Part shown: positions 41,159 to 51,319 of the stretch, piece after piece | Layout of the letters: every line of letters starts with the position of its first letter | How positions within the stretch are numbered: position 1 is the first letter of the stretch | Source: Pseudomonas parafulva | GTDB lineage: Bacteria; Pseudomonadota; Gammaproteobacteria; Pseudomonadales; Pseudomonadaceae | Reading direction: 5' to 3' | DNA: 64,000 nt | Assembly (NCBI RefSeq): GCF_002021815.1 | Contig: NZ_CP019952.1 | Span: 1,705,001 to 1,769,000, forward strand | Notes under the pieces: generated by a model | The model's input: the letters and a program-made list of their open reading frames with translations, nothing else | What the model was told of the DNA's origin: nothing | Databases searched by the model: none | Translations under genes and position numbers: made by a program

Positions 41159-41422
41159 ATGACTACAGAAGACGCCCAGTTCACCGTCGGTCAAACAACT
41201 TTTTGCCAAGGTGAAAACGTCACGCACGCGTTGTTTCGCATCGAGCCCGGCATACCGTGCCGGGATGCTCGCGAGCAGTCGTCAGAGTTGATGGGTTACG
41301 TTCGCGAACTGACCATCATCGGCTTGACGGAGGACAGGCCAATGATGATCTGGGCGGCCCACTACCTCAGCGCCATGGCCAAGGCATTGATGGATGACGC
41401 CGAGCTGGGCATGGCGCAGTGA
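41159..41422 (+). CDS. DUF3077 family protein
   Basis: This 87-residue protein has the DUF3077 pattern: FRIEPGIPCRDAREQSSELMG in the middle and WAAHYLSAMAKALMDDAE near the C-terminus. The family is small, helical and of unknown function, and is common in Pseudomonas. ATG 41159 is used because the conserved part begins just after it; CAGGGGATTCAAAC precedes it. A frame extending 48 codons upstream is probably non-coding leader. Confidence 0.8.
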   Translation: MTTEDAQFTVGQTTFCQGENVTHALFRIEPGIPCRDAREQSSELMGYVRELTIIGLTEDRPMMIWAAHYLSAMAKALMDDAELGMAQ

Positions 41423-41444
41423 TTCTCGGCTAGATGTCCTAGCC

Positions 41445-41481
41445 CAGCGGCTTGCGTGGTTTGGCGCCACGCAAGCCGCTG
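41445..41481. terminator. long perfect hairpin after the DUF3077 gene
   Basis: A perfect 15-bp stem (CAGCGGCTTGCGTGG / CCACGCAAGCCGCTG) with a seven-base loop begins 22 bases after the DUF3077 stop. It is followed by CTACAAAG rather than a T-run. It could be a terminator or a REP-like element, since Pseudomonas REPs often end in CTACAA. Confidence 0.55.
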
Positions 41482-41612
41482 CTACAAAGCAGGCGTACCG
41501 GTGGTACTCAAGTTGTATTCAAGTAAAGGTCCACGTGTCATGAACCACTGGCCTTGTCCTTAGCTGCCACACCCTTATCAGTGATAACCTCTGACTCGGC
41601 CAACTCGACCGG

Positions 41613-42884
41613 CTACCGTGTCAGGCGTACCAGATAGAGGCCGGTTCGAGGGTCTGTCGCAAGCTTCAGGTTGCAGGCGACAAGCGGCTGGCCATTAGCC
41701 TGACAGCTGACCTTCAGTGCCGTCCCGCTTTCCCCGACAAATGCCCAGCCAGCCGTACCAAAGTTATTGTCCAGGGTGCCATCGCTGTTGAAGCGCAACA
41801 GGACTAGTGGGTCGCGTGCTGCTTCGTCTTCATACATCACGGCTAGGTAAATTTTTTCGTGATCGCCCGGTTGTCCATCGAAGGCCAAGTCCAGCGCGGA
41901 AGCCATGACCGAGGGGTCTTTTTGAATAATGACAGGTTGCCCCGCATTGAAATGGGTGTTTGGCGCACCGTCGCGTTTGAAGGACATGAGCGCGGTACCT
42001 TCATCATAGGTATTGATGTCGGTCCGGCACGCCAGCACGAAGTGATGGTTGGACGTGGACTGCTCAAGACGCGCTGCCAGCAGCGTGTGTCCAGGCGTGC
42101 TCAACTGCAAATGGCCGTGCGCGGCAAACGTCTCGTCGACATTGGCTCGGTGATCAAGGCGAGTCACGATCACATGGCTTTGGTAATCCTCGATAGGCAT
42201 GGGCGTGTGCGCGGCATAAATACCTTGTTCAGTCACCGCTATCGCGCCCAGCAGCACGGGCTGCCCCTCGTGTGCAGCGCCCCAGAAGCCCGTGCCATTG
42301 AACTCGGTATCCAAGTCCCCGTTTAGCGTGATGGCCACAATATGGTCGCGCGAATGGAAGTAGAGGACGCCGTCCCAGATGCTGCCGCTGGTGCTTCGCG
42401 GGGTAGTTGAACTGCTGTGCTTGGAGCCGGGGGTTGAATTGATTGGCCGGTGCTGGCGTGTAGAGCTGATCGACCGGTAAACACGGTAGGCCTGCCCATT
42501 TTCGCCAAATTGGGTGTCGGGCTTTCCATCAGGGAGCAAGTGAAAGACTACGGGGTAATAAGAATCGGGTGCATAGTTGAAGTCACCCACCACATAGATT
42601 CCCCCGGTTTCGTCCGTAATGATCGTGGACAGAAAGACCCGCAAGGCACCGGTGTATTCAACGATAGCGACTCCGTCGGTGCCAAACTCACGGTCAGGCA
42701 CTCCGCCAGCGTCAAGCCGTAGCAGCTTGATGTGTTGCTCAGTCCTGTGCGCCGAGGACACAAGGATGTGTCCGGTTGATTCGAGCACGGCCATTGGGCC
42801 AACGTGATTGTATTGATGGTGCGAAAAGCGGCCCCTCGAAGCGAACGTAGGGTCCAGCTCACCGGCTTTGGAAATATTTGGCAT
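41613..42884 (-). CDS. delta-60 repeat beta-propeller-like protein
   Basis: This 423-residue protein is built of about seven delta-60 repeats, each containing an LDxxFGxxG-like motif: GELDPTFASRG, GVPDREFGTDG, GKPDTQFGENG, GDLDTEFNGTG, NVDETFAAHG, GAPNTHFNAG and GTLDNNFGTAG. Spacing of roughly 60 residues suggests a seven-bladed propeller. There is no signal peptide or membrane segment. ATG 42884 is preceded by AGGAG; the upstream in-frame extension of 48 codons is not used. The function is unknown. A Ser/Thr-rich insertion lies near 170-190. It is monocistronic, followed by convergent unrelated sequence. Confidence 0.8.
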   Translation of the reverse strand: MPNISKAGELDPTFASRGRFSHHQYNHVGPMAVLESTGHILVSSAHRTEQHIKLLRLDAGGVPDREFGTDGVAIVEYTGALRVFLSTIITDETGGIYVVGDFNYAPDSYYPVVFHLLPDGKPDTQFGENGQAYRVYRSISSTRQHRPINSTPGSKHSSSTTPRSTSGSIWDGVLYFHSRDHIVAITLNGDLDTEFNGTGFWGAAHEGQPVLLGAIAVTEQGIYAAHTPMPIEDYQSHVIVTRLDHRANVDETFAAHGHLQLSTPGHTLLAARLEQSTSNHHFVLACRTDINTYDEGTALMSFKRDGAPNTHFNAGQPVIIQKDPSVMASALDLAFDGQPGDHEKIYLAVMYEDEAARDPLVLLRFNSDGTLDNNFGTAGWAFVGESGTALKVSCQANGQPLVACNLKLATDPRTGLYLVRLTR

Positions 42885-43067
42885 GATGCGACTCCTGATT
42901 GGGCAAGTCGCAAGGTTTACAGAAGGGGTTGCTGTAAATAACTGGCAATACTGATAGGTGTTGAACGCTAAGGCACTCGCCGCGCTTTGCGAAGCCCCCC
43001 TGTTCTTTGCGAAGAAACCCTGGTCCACGTGCAGGTTCGGTTTGACCTGAGCTGGCCACCTTCAGCA

Positions 43068-43110
43068 AAACGAAGGCCCGGGGCCTGTACAAGCCCCGGG
43101 CCTTCGTTAA
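43068..43110 (-). terminator. aceA terminator
   Basis: A long, nearly perfect inverted repeat (AACGAAGGCCCGGGGC and its complement with a short loop) lies 15 bases beyond the aceA stop. T-runs flank both sides, so it is a strong, probably bidirectional, intrinsic terminator. Confidence 0.92.
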
Positions 43111-43124
43111 ACCGCAACCCACTA

Positions 43125-44450
<1,326 letters not shown>

Positions 44451-44806
44451 GGAAGTAAACCTCGTCGCATCGATCTTGGGTTAATTGTGCGGATGCTCGG
44501 GGCAGATCAGGGCGCTGGCGGCAGTCCTGTTAAAGCAGGTACGGCGGCATCGGGCAAGGATGAGGGGTAAGGCGGGCAGTCAGGTCCATCGGTGCCCCGG
44601 CAGGTCGGCTCGTGGATGCCTCGCTGCGGTGCTACGCGAATGCTGTGACGGCGGTGACGCACTTGAGTCCCTCGCAACCACTTGCTCGTTGCAGTCGCCA
44701 CCTCGTCGAACCGCCTTGTGGGCTGTACGGACACAGGGCGCCTCCAAGGTGACAGAGGGCGCCCCGAAGGCCCTTGCCAGGGCCCCTGATTAGCGGGAGC
44801 GAGGCC

Positions 44807-44836
44807 ATCATGCCCTCGTGAAAAAGTGCCTGTCAA
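44807..44836 (-). promoter_or_regulatory. sigma70-type promoter candidate for aceA
   Basis: On the minus strand a perfect -35 TTGACA (44831-44836) is followed after 18 bases by CATGAT (44807-44812, four of six matches to -10). Transcription would start near 44800 and leave a 5' leader of about 350 bases (44451-44800). The leader contains a GGCGCC-palindromic stem near 44735-44765 but no gene. The rest of the 44451-44935 spacer shows nothing else. Confidence 0.45.
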
Positions 44837-44935
44837 ACGTTTTGTAGTGCTTTTTTAGGTCTACTACATCTTTGGTCTAATACGACTCATCAGTCAGTTC
44901 AGAGGCCTTTGGTCGAGGCCGCAGACTGTCTGGGA

Positions 44936-45670
44936 TCAGTCCAAAACATCGACTTTCACCCGCACTGTCATGTTTTTTCCCCGCTCGGTGCTGTAGATAT
45001 GGCTTGCGCTGCTGAAACCGGCCTGGCTCTGCTGGTTGTACCCGGCCATATCGATCCACTCGCCAACCTTGCCGGTCAAGGTTGTGTCGGTGCTTTGAAC
45101 ATCCACTACATCTGCACGTTCGCGGCTGATACGATCATTATTGGTGCTGATCTGTAGGCGAACGGTGTCCCCAGTAAGCATCGGCGTTACGTAAAAACCT
45201 TGGGTGACATTGCGGTATTGGGTGTCGCTCTGCATGCGCCCGTATCCATCGGTGCTGGAGCTGGTGACGGGGATGCTCTGGCCGACCTGGATCAGCGCTG
45301 GTTGGCCTTCGCTTGCCTGGATCTGCTGTACGCCGCCGTCGCGGTTGGAGGTGCCGTGGCGGATGATCCTGGCGTTGCCGCGGGTATCCTGAAATTGGCT
45401 GTCGCTGGTGTCGACGCTGATCAGCAAGCGCTTGGCGGCCGTGTCCAGTTGCTTGAGCACATTACGCAGCTCGCCGATGCGTTGTGGGCTGGCATTGACG
45501 ATGAGCTTGTTCTCGAAGGCACTGACGGTGCCGTCCTGGCCGATGAAGGCTTGCGCGGGCGCCAGCAATTCGGCGCTGCTGCGGTGCTGCAGCGGCACGA
45601 CCTCAGTCTCGGCCTGTGCGGCCAGGCTGGCCAGCATTGCCAGCGAGATGAAAAGCGGGCGTGTGGACAT
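44936..45670 (-). CDS. periplasmic secretin-domain protein
   Basis: This 244-residue protein has a clear signal peptide (MSTRPLFISLAMLASLAAQA). It has an N1-type secretin segment (VVPLQHRSSAELLAPAQAFIG, SAFENKLIVNASPQRIGELRNVLKQLD) and a C-terminal part of secretin type (GQSIPVTSSSTDGYG, VTQGFYVTPMLTGDTVRLQI). This is much shorter than true GspD/PilQ secretins and lacks a full membrane barrel, so it may be a stand-alone accessory protein. It is divergent from the subtilase gene. ATG 45670 is chosen for the signal peptide; 25 in-frame codons upstream are ignored. Confidence 0.75.
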   Translation of the reverse strand: MSTRPLFISLAMLASLAAQAETEVVPLQHRSSAELLAPAQAFIGQDGTVSAFENKLIVNASPQRIGELRNVLKQLDTAAKRLLISVDTSDSQFQDTRGNARIIRHGTSNRDGGVQQIQASEGQPALIQVGQSIPVTSSSTDGYGRMQSDTQYRNVTQGFYVTPMLTGDTVRLQISTNNDRISRERADVVDVQSTDTTLTGKVGEWIDMAGYNQQSQAGFSSASHIYSTERGKNMTVRVKVDVLD

Positions 45671-45877
45671 GGGCAGGTCTCCGTAAAAGGTGAGTGTAAT
45701 CGCTGCATCGGCAGCGCCTGGACTTCCTGAGCTATTTCGCAGCAATTAATTCCTGGATCGTCAGCGGTGCCATCTTGGACCTCGGCTTCCACAAGGAGGG
45801 TCCCGAAGGACAGGGCAGCGGCTGAACCTTGGCAGGGGTCGTGGGTCGCAATCACAGGCCATCCGGGGGCGACTGTC

Positions 45878-47587
45878 ATGAAACGCTGGTTCATCGTATG
45901 GGGGTGCTTGTGGAGCGCCGGTTTGCAGGCAGCGCCTGATGTGCTGCGCATCCAGCACCTGCAACGCTGCGGTGATGTATTGAGTACTGAGCGCCAGCAG
46001 TGGTGCCTGCGCGTGACGGGGCTGGGTGAACAGCCGCCAACATTCAAGGTTGGGGGTGTGACAGTGCCTGCTAAAGCGTTGGAGCGCCAAGGTGACACGT
46101 TCACGCTGACCCTTGGAGACCAGCCTGGACCGAGTGCGCCGTTGTGGCTGGAGGTCAACGGGCAGGCCAGCAACCCTGTGTGGTTGACTCGTCAACGCAG
46201 TCATGTGGTCGCCGCAGGCCCCGATGAGGTGGCCAAGAACATGGACGGCCTGACCACCTACCTGAATCTGGTCAGTGTGCTGGTAGAAGAGAAATACGAC
46301 GGTCTGCACGAGGCCAGGCGCATTGCCGAAAAGTACGGCGCGCAGGTGGTGGGCGCCATAGCGCCGCTGAACGTCTACCAGTTGCGCTTGCCGGTGCACG
46401 ACCTGGTGCAACGGGACGCCATGATCCTGCGCATGGGCACGGAGGTCAGTGTCGATGCGGTGATCGTGGAAGAGTCGGCTCCCGAACGGGGCGAGGAGGG
46501 GGACGACCGCGCCGAACCAGCCATCACCCAGGCCGATGAATGGGCCGCGAACCGCTTCATGGACGCCTTGTACTACTATCAGCGCCGCATCCCTGCTTCC
46601 AGAATCCCTGTCCAGCCTGTGCGTGTGGGAGTGATTGAAAGGGGTGTGGACTTCGATGCGGCAGGCTTCACGCGTTATCGCGGCGCCTGTGAGCACGGGC
46701 AGACGTGCGTGTATGCCAGGGACGGCAGCGAGTCTGCTAGCCATGGCACTCATGTGGCGGGCATTTTCGCCGCCCAGGATGAAGGCTTTCTCGCTGGGCT
46801 GGGCAAGGCAAGCCCGGGGTTCGATGTGATCGTCGACCGTAATTCCGACGCCGGTATCACGGCCAATATCGCCGCATCCGTCAACCTGGTGCAGGACGGT
46901 GTGCGGGTGCTGAACTGGAGTTGGGGCATTCACCGGCTAGGTGCCCGTAACATCAAGGGAGATGAGGTCGACTCGCTGGTCCGTTCCGGGCTGGCCATGA
47001 GCGGTTATGAAGAGCTGCTGGAGGAGTTTTTCCTGTGGCTGCGGGCCAAGCATCCGGATGTGATTGTGGTGAATTCCGCGGGTAATGGGGCTTCGTGGTC
47101 GGGCACGGACGAATACCGATTGCCGTCGTCCTTCGTCACCGAACAGTTGCTGGTGGTGGGCGGCCATCAGCGCAGTGAGCACGCTGTACCCGTCAGTGAC
47201 CCGCGGCATGTGCGCAAGCGCCACAGCTCCAACATCGACAGTCGCGTGGATGTCAGCGCCGCCGCATGCCTGCGCCCCTCCGGCGAAGCCAAACCCCATT
47301 GCGGCACGTCCTATGCCACGCCTTTGGTGGCGGCCACCGTGGCCGCGATGCTGTCGATCAACCCGGCGCTGACCCCGACGCAGGTGCGTATGCTGCTACG
47401 TCGCAGTGCGCTGACCCTTGGCGAGCAGCAGGATTTCGAGGCGATGGATGCCGAGGACTTGACTGCCCCCATTTTGCCGTCGGAGCGAGGCGGGCGCCTG
47501 GATGACCCGGACCTTGGGCGTTCTGCGCGCCTGGACATGCAGCGTGCCCTGGATTTGGCGGTGCAGAGCCGCGATCGGGTGCGCTGA
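45878..47587 (+). CDS. S8 subtilase-family protein with altered catalytic Asp
   Basis: The 569-residue protein has a short signal peptide (MKRWFIVWGCLWSAGLQA), a roughly 220-residue prodomain-like region, and a peptidase S8 domain (about 245-500). The His motif SASHGTHVAGIFAA (His289), the oxyanion Asn (NSAGNGA, Asn403) and the Ser motif CGTSYATPLVAA (Ser478) are intact. The strand that normally reads V-I-D-T-G is VGVIERGVDF, with Glu254 in place of the catalytic Asp. The protein may be catalytically altered or use a nearby acid. ATG 45878 is chosen for the signal peptide. It is divergent from the secretin-like gene, so the two may be co-regulated. Confidence 0.85.
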   Translation: MKRWFIVWGCLWSAGLQAAPDVLRIQHLQRCGDVLSTERQQWCLRVTGLGEQPPTFKVGGVTVPAKALERQGDTFTLTLGDQPGPSAPLWLEVNGQASNPVWLTRQRSHVVAAGPDEVAKNMDGLTTYLNLVSVLVEEKYDGLHEARRIAEKYGAQVVGAIAPLNVYQLRLPVHDLVQRDAMILRMGTEVSVDAVIVEESAPERGEEGDDRAEPAITQADEWAANRFMDALYYYQRRIPASRIPVQPVRVGVIERGVDFDAAGFTRYRGACEHGQTCVYARDGSESASHGTHVAGIFAAQDEGFLAGLGKASPGFDVIVDRNSDAGITANIAASVNLVQDGVRVLNWSWGIHRLGARNIKGDEVDSLVRSGLAMSGYEELLEEFFLWLRAKHPDVIVVNSAGNGASWSGTDEYRLPSSFVTEQLLVVGGHQRSEHAVPVSDPRHVRKRHSSNIDSRVDVSAAACLRPSGEAKPHCGTSYATPLVAATVAAMLSINPALTPTQVRMLLRRSALTLGEQQDFEAMDAEDLTAPILPSERGGRLDDPDLGRSARLDMQRALDLAVQSRDRVR

Positions 47588-47672
47588 TCGGTGGCTCCTG
47601 CCTGACAAATTCCGTAACATTGCGCCTTCATTTTCGCACTCCGTCCGTTCTGGACCGTCACCCAGGAATTCC

Positions 47673-49115
47673 ATGAAACCCGCTCGCCTACGTGCCGACC
47701 TGCTGGCCGGCTTGACCACCTCGTTTGCCCTCGTGCCCGAATGCATCGCGTTCGCCTTGGTGGCACACCTCAACCCCTTGATGGGCCTTTATGGCGCATT
47801 CGTCATTTGCACGCTGACCGCGCTGTTCGGCGGCCGGCCGGGGATGATTTCCGGTGCTGCAGGCTCGATGGCTGTCGTGATCGTCGCCCTGGTGGTGCAG
47901 CACGGCGCGCAATACCTGCTGGCCACAGTGTTGCTCGGGGGCGTAGTGATGATCCTGTTCGGCGTATTGCGCCTGGGCAAGCTGGTCAGGCTGGTGCCGT
48001 ACCCGGTAATGCTCGGCTTCGTCAATGGTCTTGCGATCGTCATTGCCATGGCCCAGCTTGAGCATTTCAAGCAAGGCGAGCGCTGGCTGCACGGGGTGCC
48101 CTTGTACCTGATGGTCGGCCTGGTGGCCTTGACGATGGCGGTGGTCTACATTCTGCCTAGGCTCACCCGCGCCGTGCCTCCGGCGTTGGTTGCGATCCTG
48201 GGCGTAGGCCTGTTGGTGTACCTGTTCGACCTGCCGACCCGCACCCTGGGTGACATGGCCCACATTGCCGGTGGCCTTCCGCAGCTGGCTTGGCCGGCGG
48301 TGCCCTGGACCCTTGAAACTTTGCAGATCATTGCCCCTTATGCCGTATTGATGGCCATGGTGGGCCTGCTCGAAACCCTGCTCACCCTCAACCTGACGGA
48401 CGAGATCACCGAAAGCCGCGGCTTTCCGGACCGCGAGTGCGTGGCGCTTGGGGCGGCCAATATGGTGTCGGGATTGTGCGGCGGCATGGGTGGATGCGCC
48501 ATGATCGGTCAGACGGTGATCAACCTCAGTTCCGGTGGGCGAGGGCGGCTATCAGGGGTGATGGCCGGGGTGATGATCCTGTTGTTCGTGCTGTTCCTTT
48601 CGCCATTGATCGAACGTATCCCCTTGGCGGCCCTGGTGGGTGTCATGTTCGTGGTCGCGCAACAGACGTTCGCCTGGGCGTCGCTGCGGGTGCTGCACAA
48701 GGTGCCGGTGAACGACATGCTGGCGATCATCGCCGTCACCGTGGTGACTGTGTTCACCGACCTGGCCATGGCCGTGCTGTTCGGCATCGTGATCGCGGCG
48801 GTGAACTTTGCCTGGCAGCATGCGCGCGAACTGTACGCCGACAGCCATGAGGACGAGCACGGGCACAAGCGTTATCAGGTGCACGGCACCTTGTTCTTCG
48901 CCTCGACCGCGCCGTTCCTGAACCAGTTCGACCCGGCCAATGACCCGGCCGAGGTGACCTTGGACTGCCAGCACCTGAGCTTTGTGGACTATTCGGCCAT
49001 TGCCGCGCTGAAAACCTTGCGCGAGCGCTATGCCAAAGTCGGCAAGCACCTGCGGGTGGTGCATTTGTCCGAACGTTGCAAGAAGCTGCTCAAGCGGGCC
49101 GGCGAACAGCACTGA
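47673..49115 (+). CDS. SulP-family anion transporter with STAS domain
   Basis: This 480-residue inner-membrane transporter has about 12 helices (LTTSFALVPECIAFALVAHL, the TM3-like FGGRPGMISGAAGSMAVVIV, and GFVNGLAIVIAMAQLEHF). A cytoplasmic STAS domain follows (about 385-480, LDCQHLSFVDYSAIAALKTL). SulP proteins carry sulfate, bicarbonate or other anions; the substrate here is unknown. ATG 47673 follows CCAGGAATTC and gives the standard start. It lies 85 bases after the subtilase but need not be in the same unit. Confidence 0.9.
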   Translation: MKPARLRADLLAGLTTSFALVPECIAFALVAHLNPLMGLYGAFVICTLTALFGGRPGMISGAAGSMAVVIVALVVQHGAQYLLATVLLGGVVMILFGVLRLGKLVRLVPYPVMLGFVNGLAIVIAMAQLEHFKQGERWLHGVPLYLMVGLVALTMAVVYILPRLTRAVPPALVAILGVGLLVYLFDLPTRTLGDMAHIAGGLPQLAWPAVPWTLETLQIIAPYAVLMAMVGLLETLLTLNLTDEITESRGFPDRECVALGAANMVSGLCGGMGGCAMIGQTVINLSSGGRGRLSGVMAGVMILLFVLFLSPLIERIPLAALVGVMFVVAQQTFAWASLRVLHKVPVNDMLAIIAVTVVTVFTDLAMAVLFGIVIAAVNFAWQHARELYADSHEDEHGHKRYQVHGTLFFASTAPFLNQFDPANDPAEVTLDCQHLSFVDYSAIAALKTLRERYAKVGKHLRVVHLSERCKKLLKRAGEQH

Positions 49116-49119
49116 GGCG

Positions 49120-49140
49120 GCGGCCCGCCGCATGGGCCGC
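49120..49140. terminator. hairpin between convergent sulP-type and hypothetical genes
   Basis: GCGGCCC and GGGCCGC form a 7-bp GC stem with a seven-base loop in the 36-base gap. No T-run, so weak evidence. Confidence 0.35.
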
Positions 49141-49151
49141 AGGCCAGAGCT

Positions 49152-49577
49152 TCAGTCAGCCGGGGCCTGCAGGTGCCACTGTCCGTCCGCTTCATGGGCC
49201 AGCCCGCTGGCGGGCAGCAGGGCGAGCAGGCGCGGGTGCAGCGCTGCATCCGTGAAGGTCTGTACGGTGGTCAGGTCGAGGATGCCGGACAGCGTCAGAT
49301 CCACCTTGGTGTACGACAGCCAGGCCTTTTTCAGGACTTGCGCCACGTCGCTGGCGGCGGTACTGGCGAAGCGGCGATGCCATGGCCGGCCGTCGAACGA
49401 GAATGTGTGCGCCAGGGCGTAGCTCGTCTGGTCGGCGCCTTCAAGGCAACGGTGGCAGCGGCAGGGCCCCTCGCCAAACGCATTGCGCAGATAGCTGTTG
49501 AAATCCACCACCGGCTTGAGGGACAGGCGTTTGTCGACGTCGAACAGGTCGGCGATCATGGGTTCTTCAGCGCTCAC
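49152..49577 (-). CDS. conserved hypothetical protein
   Basis: A 141-residue soluble protein with no recognised domain. It contains two Cys pairs in CRCHRCLEGADQTS near residue 45, which could bind metal, and a helical middle (DVAQVLKKAWLSYTKVDLTL). GTG 49577 is chosen because GAGGA lies six bases before it; an ATG six codons downstream is an alternative. It is convergent with the SulP gene and divergent from the next small gene. Confidence 0.6.
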   Translation of the reverse strand: MSAEEPMIADLFDVDKRLSLKPVVDFNSYLRNAFGEGPCRCHRCLEGADQTSYALAHTFSFDGRPWHRRFASTAASDVAQVLKKAWLSYTKVDLTLSGILDLTTVQTFTDAALHPRLLALLPASGLAHEADGQWHLQAPAD

Positions 49578-49754
49578 TCGGGATCCTCGTATGCTAGGGC
49601 GTGTATCGGCCGGCACCCTAACAGATCGTTGCAGGCAGATCACCTGTGTTGGTCTGCACCGCGCCGGTTCGGCAGGCGAACGCTAGAGACAAGGCGCGGC
49701 CGCTGCCGTACTCTACGCGCCCCTATGCCCACCCACGTTTCGAGGTAGACCCGC

Positions 49755-50057
49755 TTGAGCAACCAGTACCCGTACATCGCCACCATCACCATCAGCGCCG
49801 AAGACCGAGGCGGCGACATCGAAGCCTCGGAAAACGCCAGCATGCGCGTGGGCCTGGAAGCGGTGACCGAGACCCTCAAGAAGGTGCATTTCGTCGGTAC
49901 GCTGGCCGCTCCGGAAAAGAACGCCACGCACATCTGCGTGACCCTGGAGAATGGCCTGACCTACTACGGCCCGATCGTCAACGGCCACGCCGAACTCGAA
50001 GGCGGCTGGATTGCCTTCGAGTCCGATATGCTTACCCCGCAAGAGCTGGGTCTCTAA
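49755..50057 (+). CDS. conserved hypothetical small protein
   Basis: A 100-residue protein beginning at TTG 49755. It is predicted to be mostly beta-strand (YPYIATITISAEDRGGDIEA, then THICVTLENGLTYYGPIVNG). No domain is recognised. It has even codon use and no membrane or signal features. It is convergent with the aminotransferase gene, ending eight bases from that stop. Confidence 0.65.
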   Translation: MSNQYPYIATITISAEDRGGDIEASENASMRVGLEAVTETLKKVHFVGTLAAPEKNATHICVTLENGLTYYGPIVNGHAELEGGWIAFESDMLTPQELGL

Positions 50058-50065
50058 GCCCCTCT

Positions 50066-51319
50066 TCAGGAGCCAAGCTCGGCAAGGCACTGCTCGAGAA
50101 TATCCAAGCCTTCCTCGAGCACGTAGGCCTCGATGGTCAGCGGTGCCAGCAGGCGTATGATGTGCCGTGCCTTGCCGCTGGGCATCAGCAGCAGACCTTT
50201 TGCGCGTGCCGCTTCCATCACCTTGCTCAGTTGCGCCGGTGCCGGGCTGCCGTCGGCATTGACGAGCTCGATCCCGCGCATGGCGCCGACGCCGGTCAAG
50301 CGGCCGATGAACGGGCTCAGGTCTGTAGCCTTCCAGTGCTCGAAGCGGCGCACGATTGCCTGTTCCTGGCGTTCGCCCCAAGTCGCGATATTCTCGTCGG
50401 TCATCTGTGCCAGGCTGGCCAGGGCCGCTGCGCAGGCGATCGGGTTGCCTGAATAAGTGCCACCCAGGCCGCCCTTGGGCAGCGCTGCCATCAGTTCCTT
50501 GCGCCCGACCACCGCACCCAGCGGCATGCCGCCGGCAATGCTTTTGGCCAACAGCAGCAGATCGGGCTCAAGCCCTAAACGTGGGAAGGCGAAGCGCTGC
50601 CCGGTACGCCCGAAGCCCGACTGGATCTCGTCGATGATGATCAAGATGCCATGCTCGTCGCAGAAACGGCGCAGGGCCTGGGCGAACGTTGGGTCAAGGG
50701 CGAGGAACCCGCCTTCACCTTGCACCGGCTCGAAGATGAACGCCGCCACGTCCTCCACCGCTAGCTCGACGCTGAACAGGCGGTCCATGGCCTTGAGGGC
50801 CTGTTCGCAGGTAACCCCGGTGTCGGTGCTGGGGTAGGGCAGGTGGTACACCGGCCCCGGCAGCTCGCCGACCCGCTGCTTGTAAGGGGCGACCTTGCCA
50901 TTGAGGTTCAGGGTGGCCAGGGTACGGCCATGGAAGCCGCCATCGAAGGCGATGATGGCGCGCTTGCCGGTCGCCGCGCGGGCTACTTTCAGGGCATTTT
51001 CGGCCGCCTCCGCGCCGCTGTTGGTCAGCATGCCGGCCAGCGGGTAAGCGACCGGGATGAATTGGCTCAGTTGCGCCATCAGCTCAAGGTAAGGGGCATG
51101 TGGGGCTGCGTTGAAAGCGTAGTGAGTCAGGCGGCTGGCTTGATCCTGTATGGCTTGTACGACCGCTGGATTGCAATGGCCCAGGTTCAGCACGCCGATG
51201 CCGCCTACGAAATCGATGTAGCGTTTTCCTTGGTCGTCCCACACCTCGGCGTTGCGGCCATGTGTAAGGGTGATGGGATGAACGATGGCGATGGATTGGC
51301 TGATGCAGTCGTGGTTCAT
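50066..51319 (-). CDS. gabT: 4-aminobutyrate-type class III aminotransferase
   Basis: This 417-residue PLP enzyme transfers the omega-amino group of GABA or 5-aminovalerate to 2-oxoglutarate. The PLP-binding region IIIDEIQSGFGRTGQRFAF and the Lys in LLLAKSIAGGMPLGAV are intact, as are NSGAEAAENALKVAR and FHGRTLATLNLNG. Its partner is the divergent GABA-type permease, so GABA catabolism is likely, although the DavT substrate (5-aminovalerate from lysine) is equally possible. No succinate-semialdehyde dehydrogenase is next to it. Confidence 0.85.
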   Translation of the reverse strand: MNHDCISQSIAIVHPITLTHGRNAEVWDDQGKRYIDFVGGIGVLNLGHCNPAVVQAIQDQASRLTHYAFNAAPHAPYLELMAQLSQFIPVAYPLAGMLTNSGAEAAENALKVARAATGKRAIIAFDGGFHGRTLATLNLNGKVAPYKQRVGELPGPVYHLPYPSTDTGVTCEQALKAMDRLFSVELAVEDVAAFIFEPVQGEGGFLALDPTFAQALRRFCDEHGILIIIDEIQSGFGRTGQRFAFPRLGLEPDLLLLAKSIAGGMPLGAVVGRKELMAALPKGGLGGTYSGNPIACAAALASLAQMTDENIATWGERQEQAIVRRFEHWKATDLSPFIGRLTGVGAMRGIELVNADGSPAPAQLSKVMEAARAKGLLLMPSGKARHIIRLLAPLTIEAYVLEEGLDILEQCLAELGS

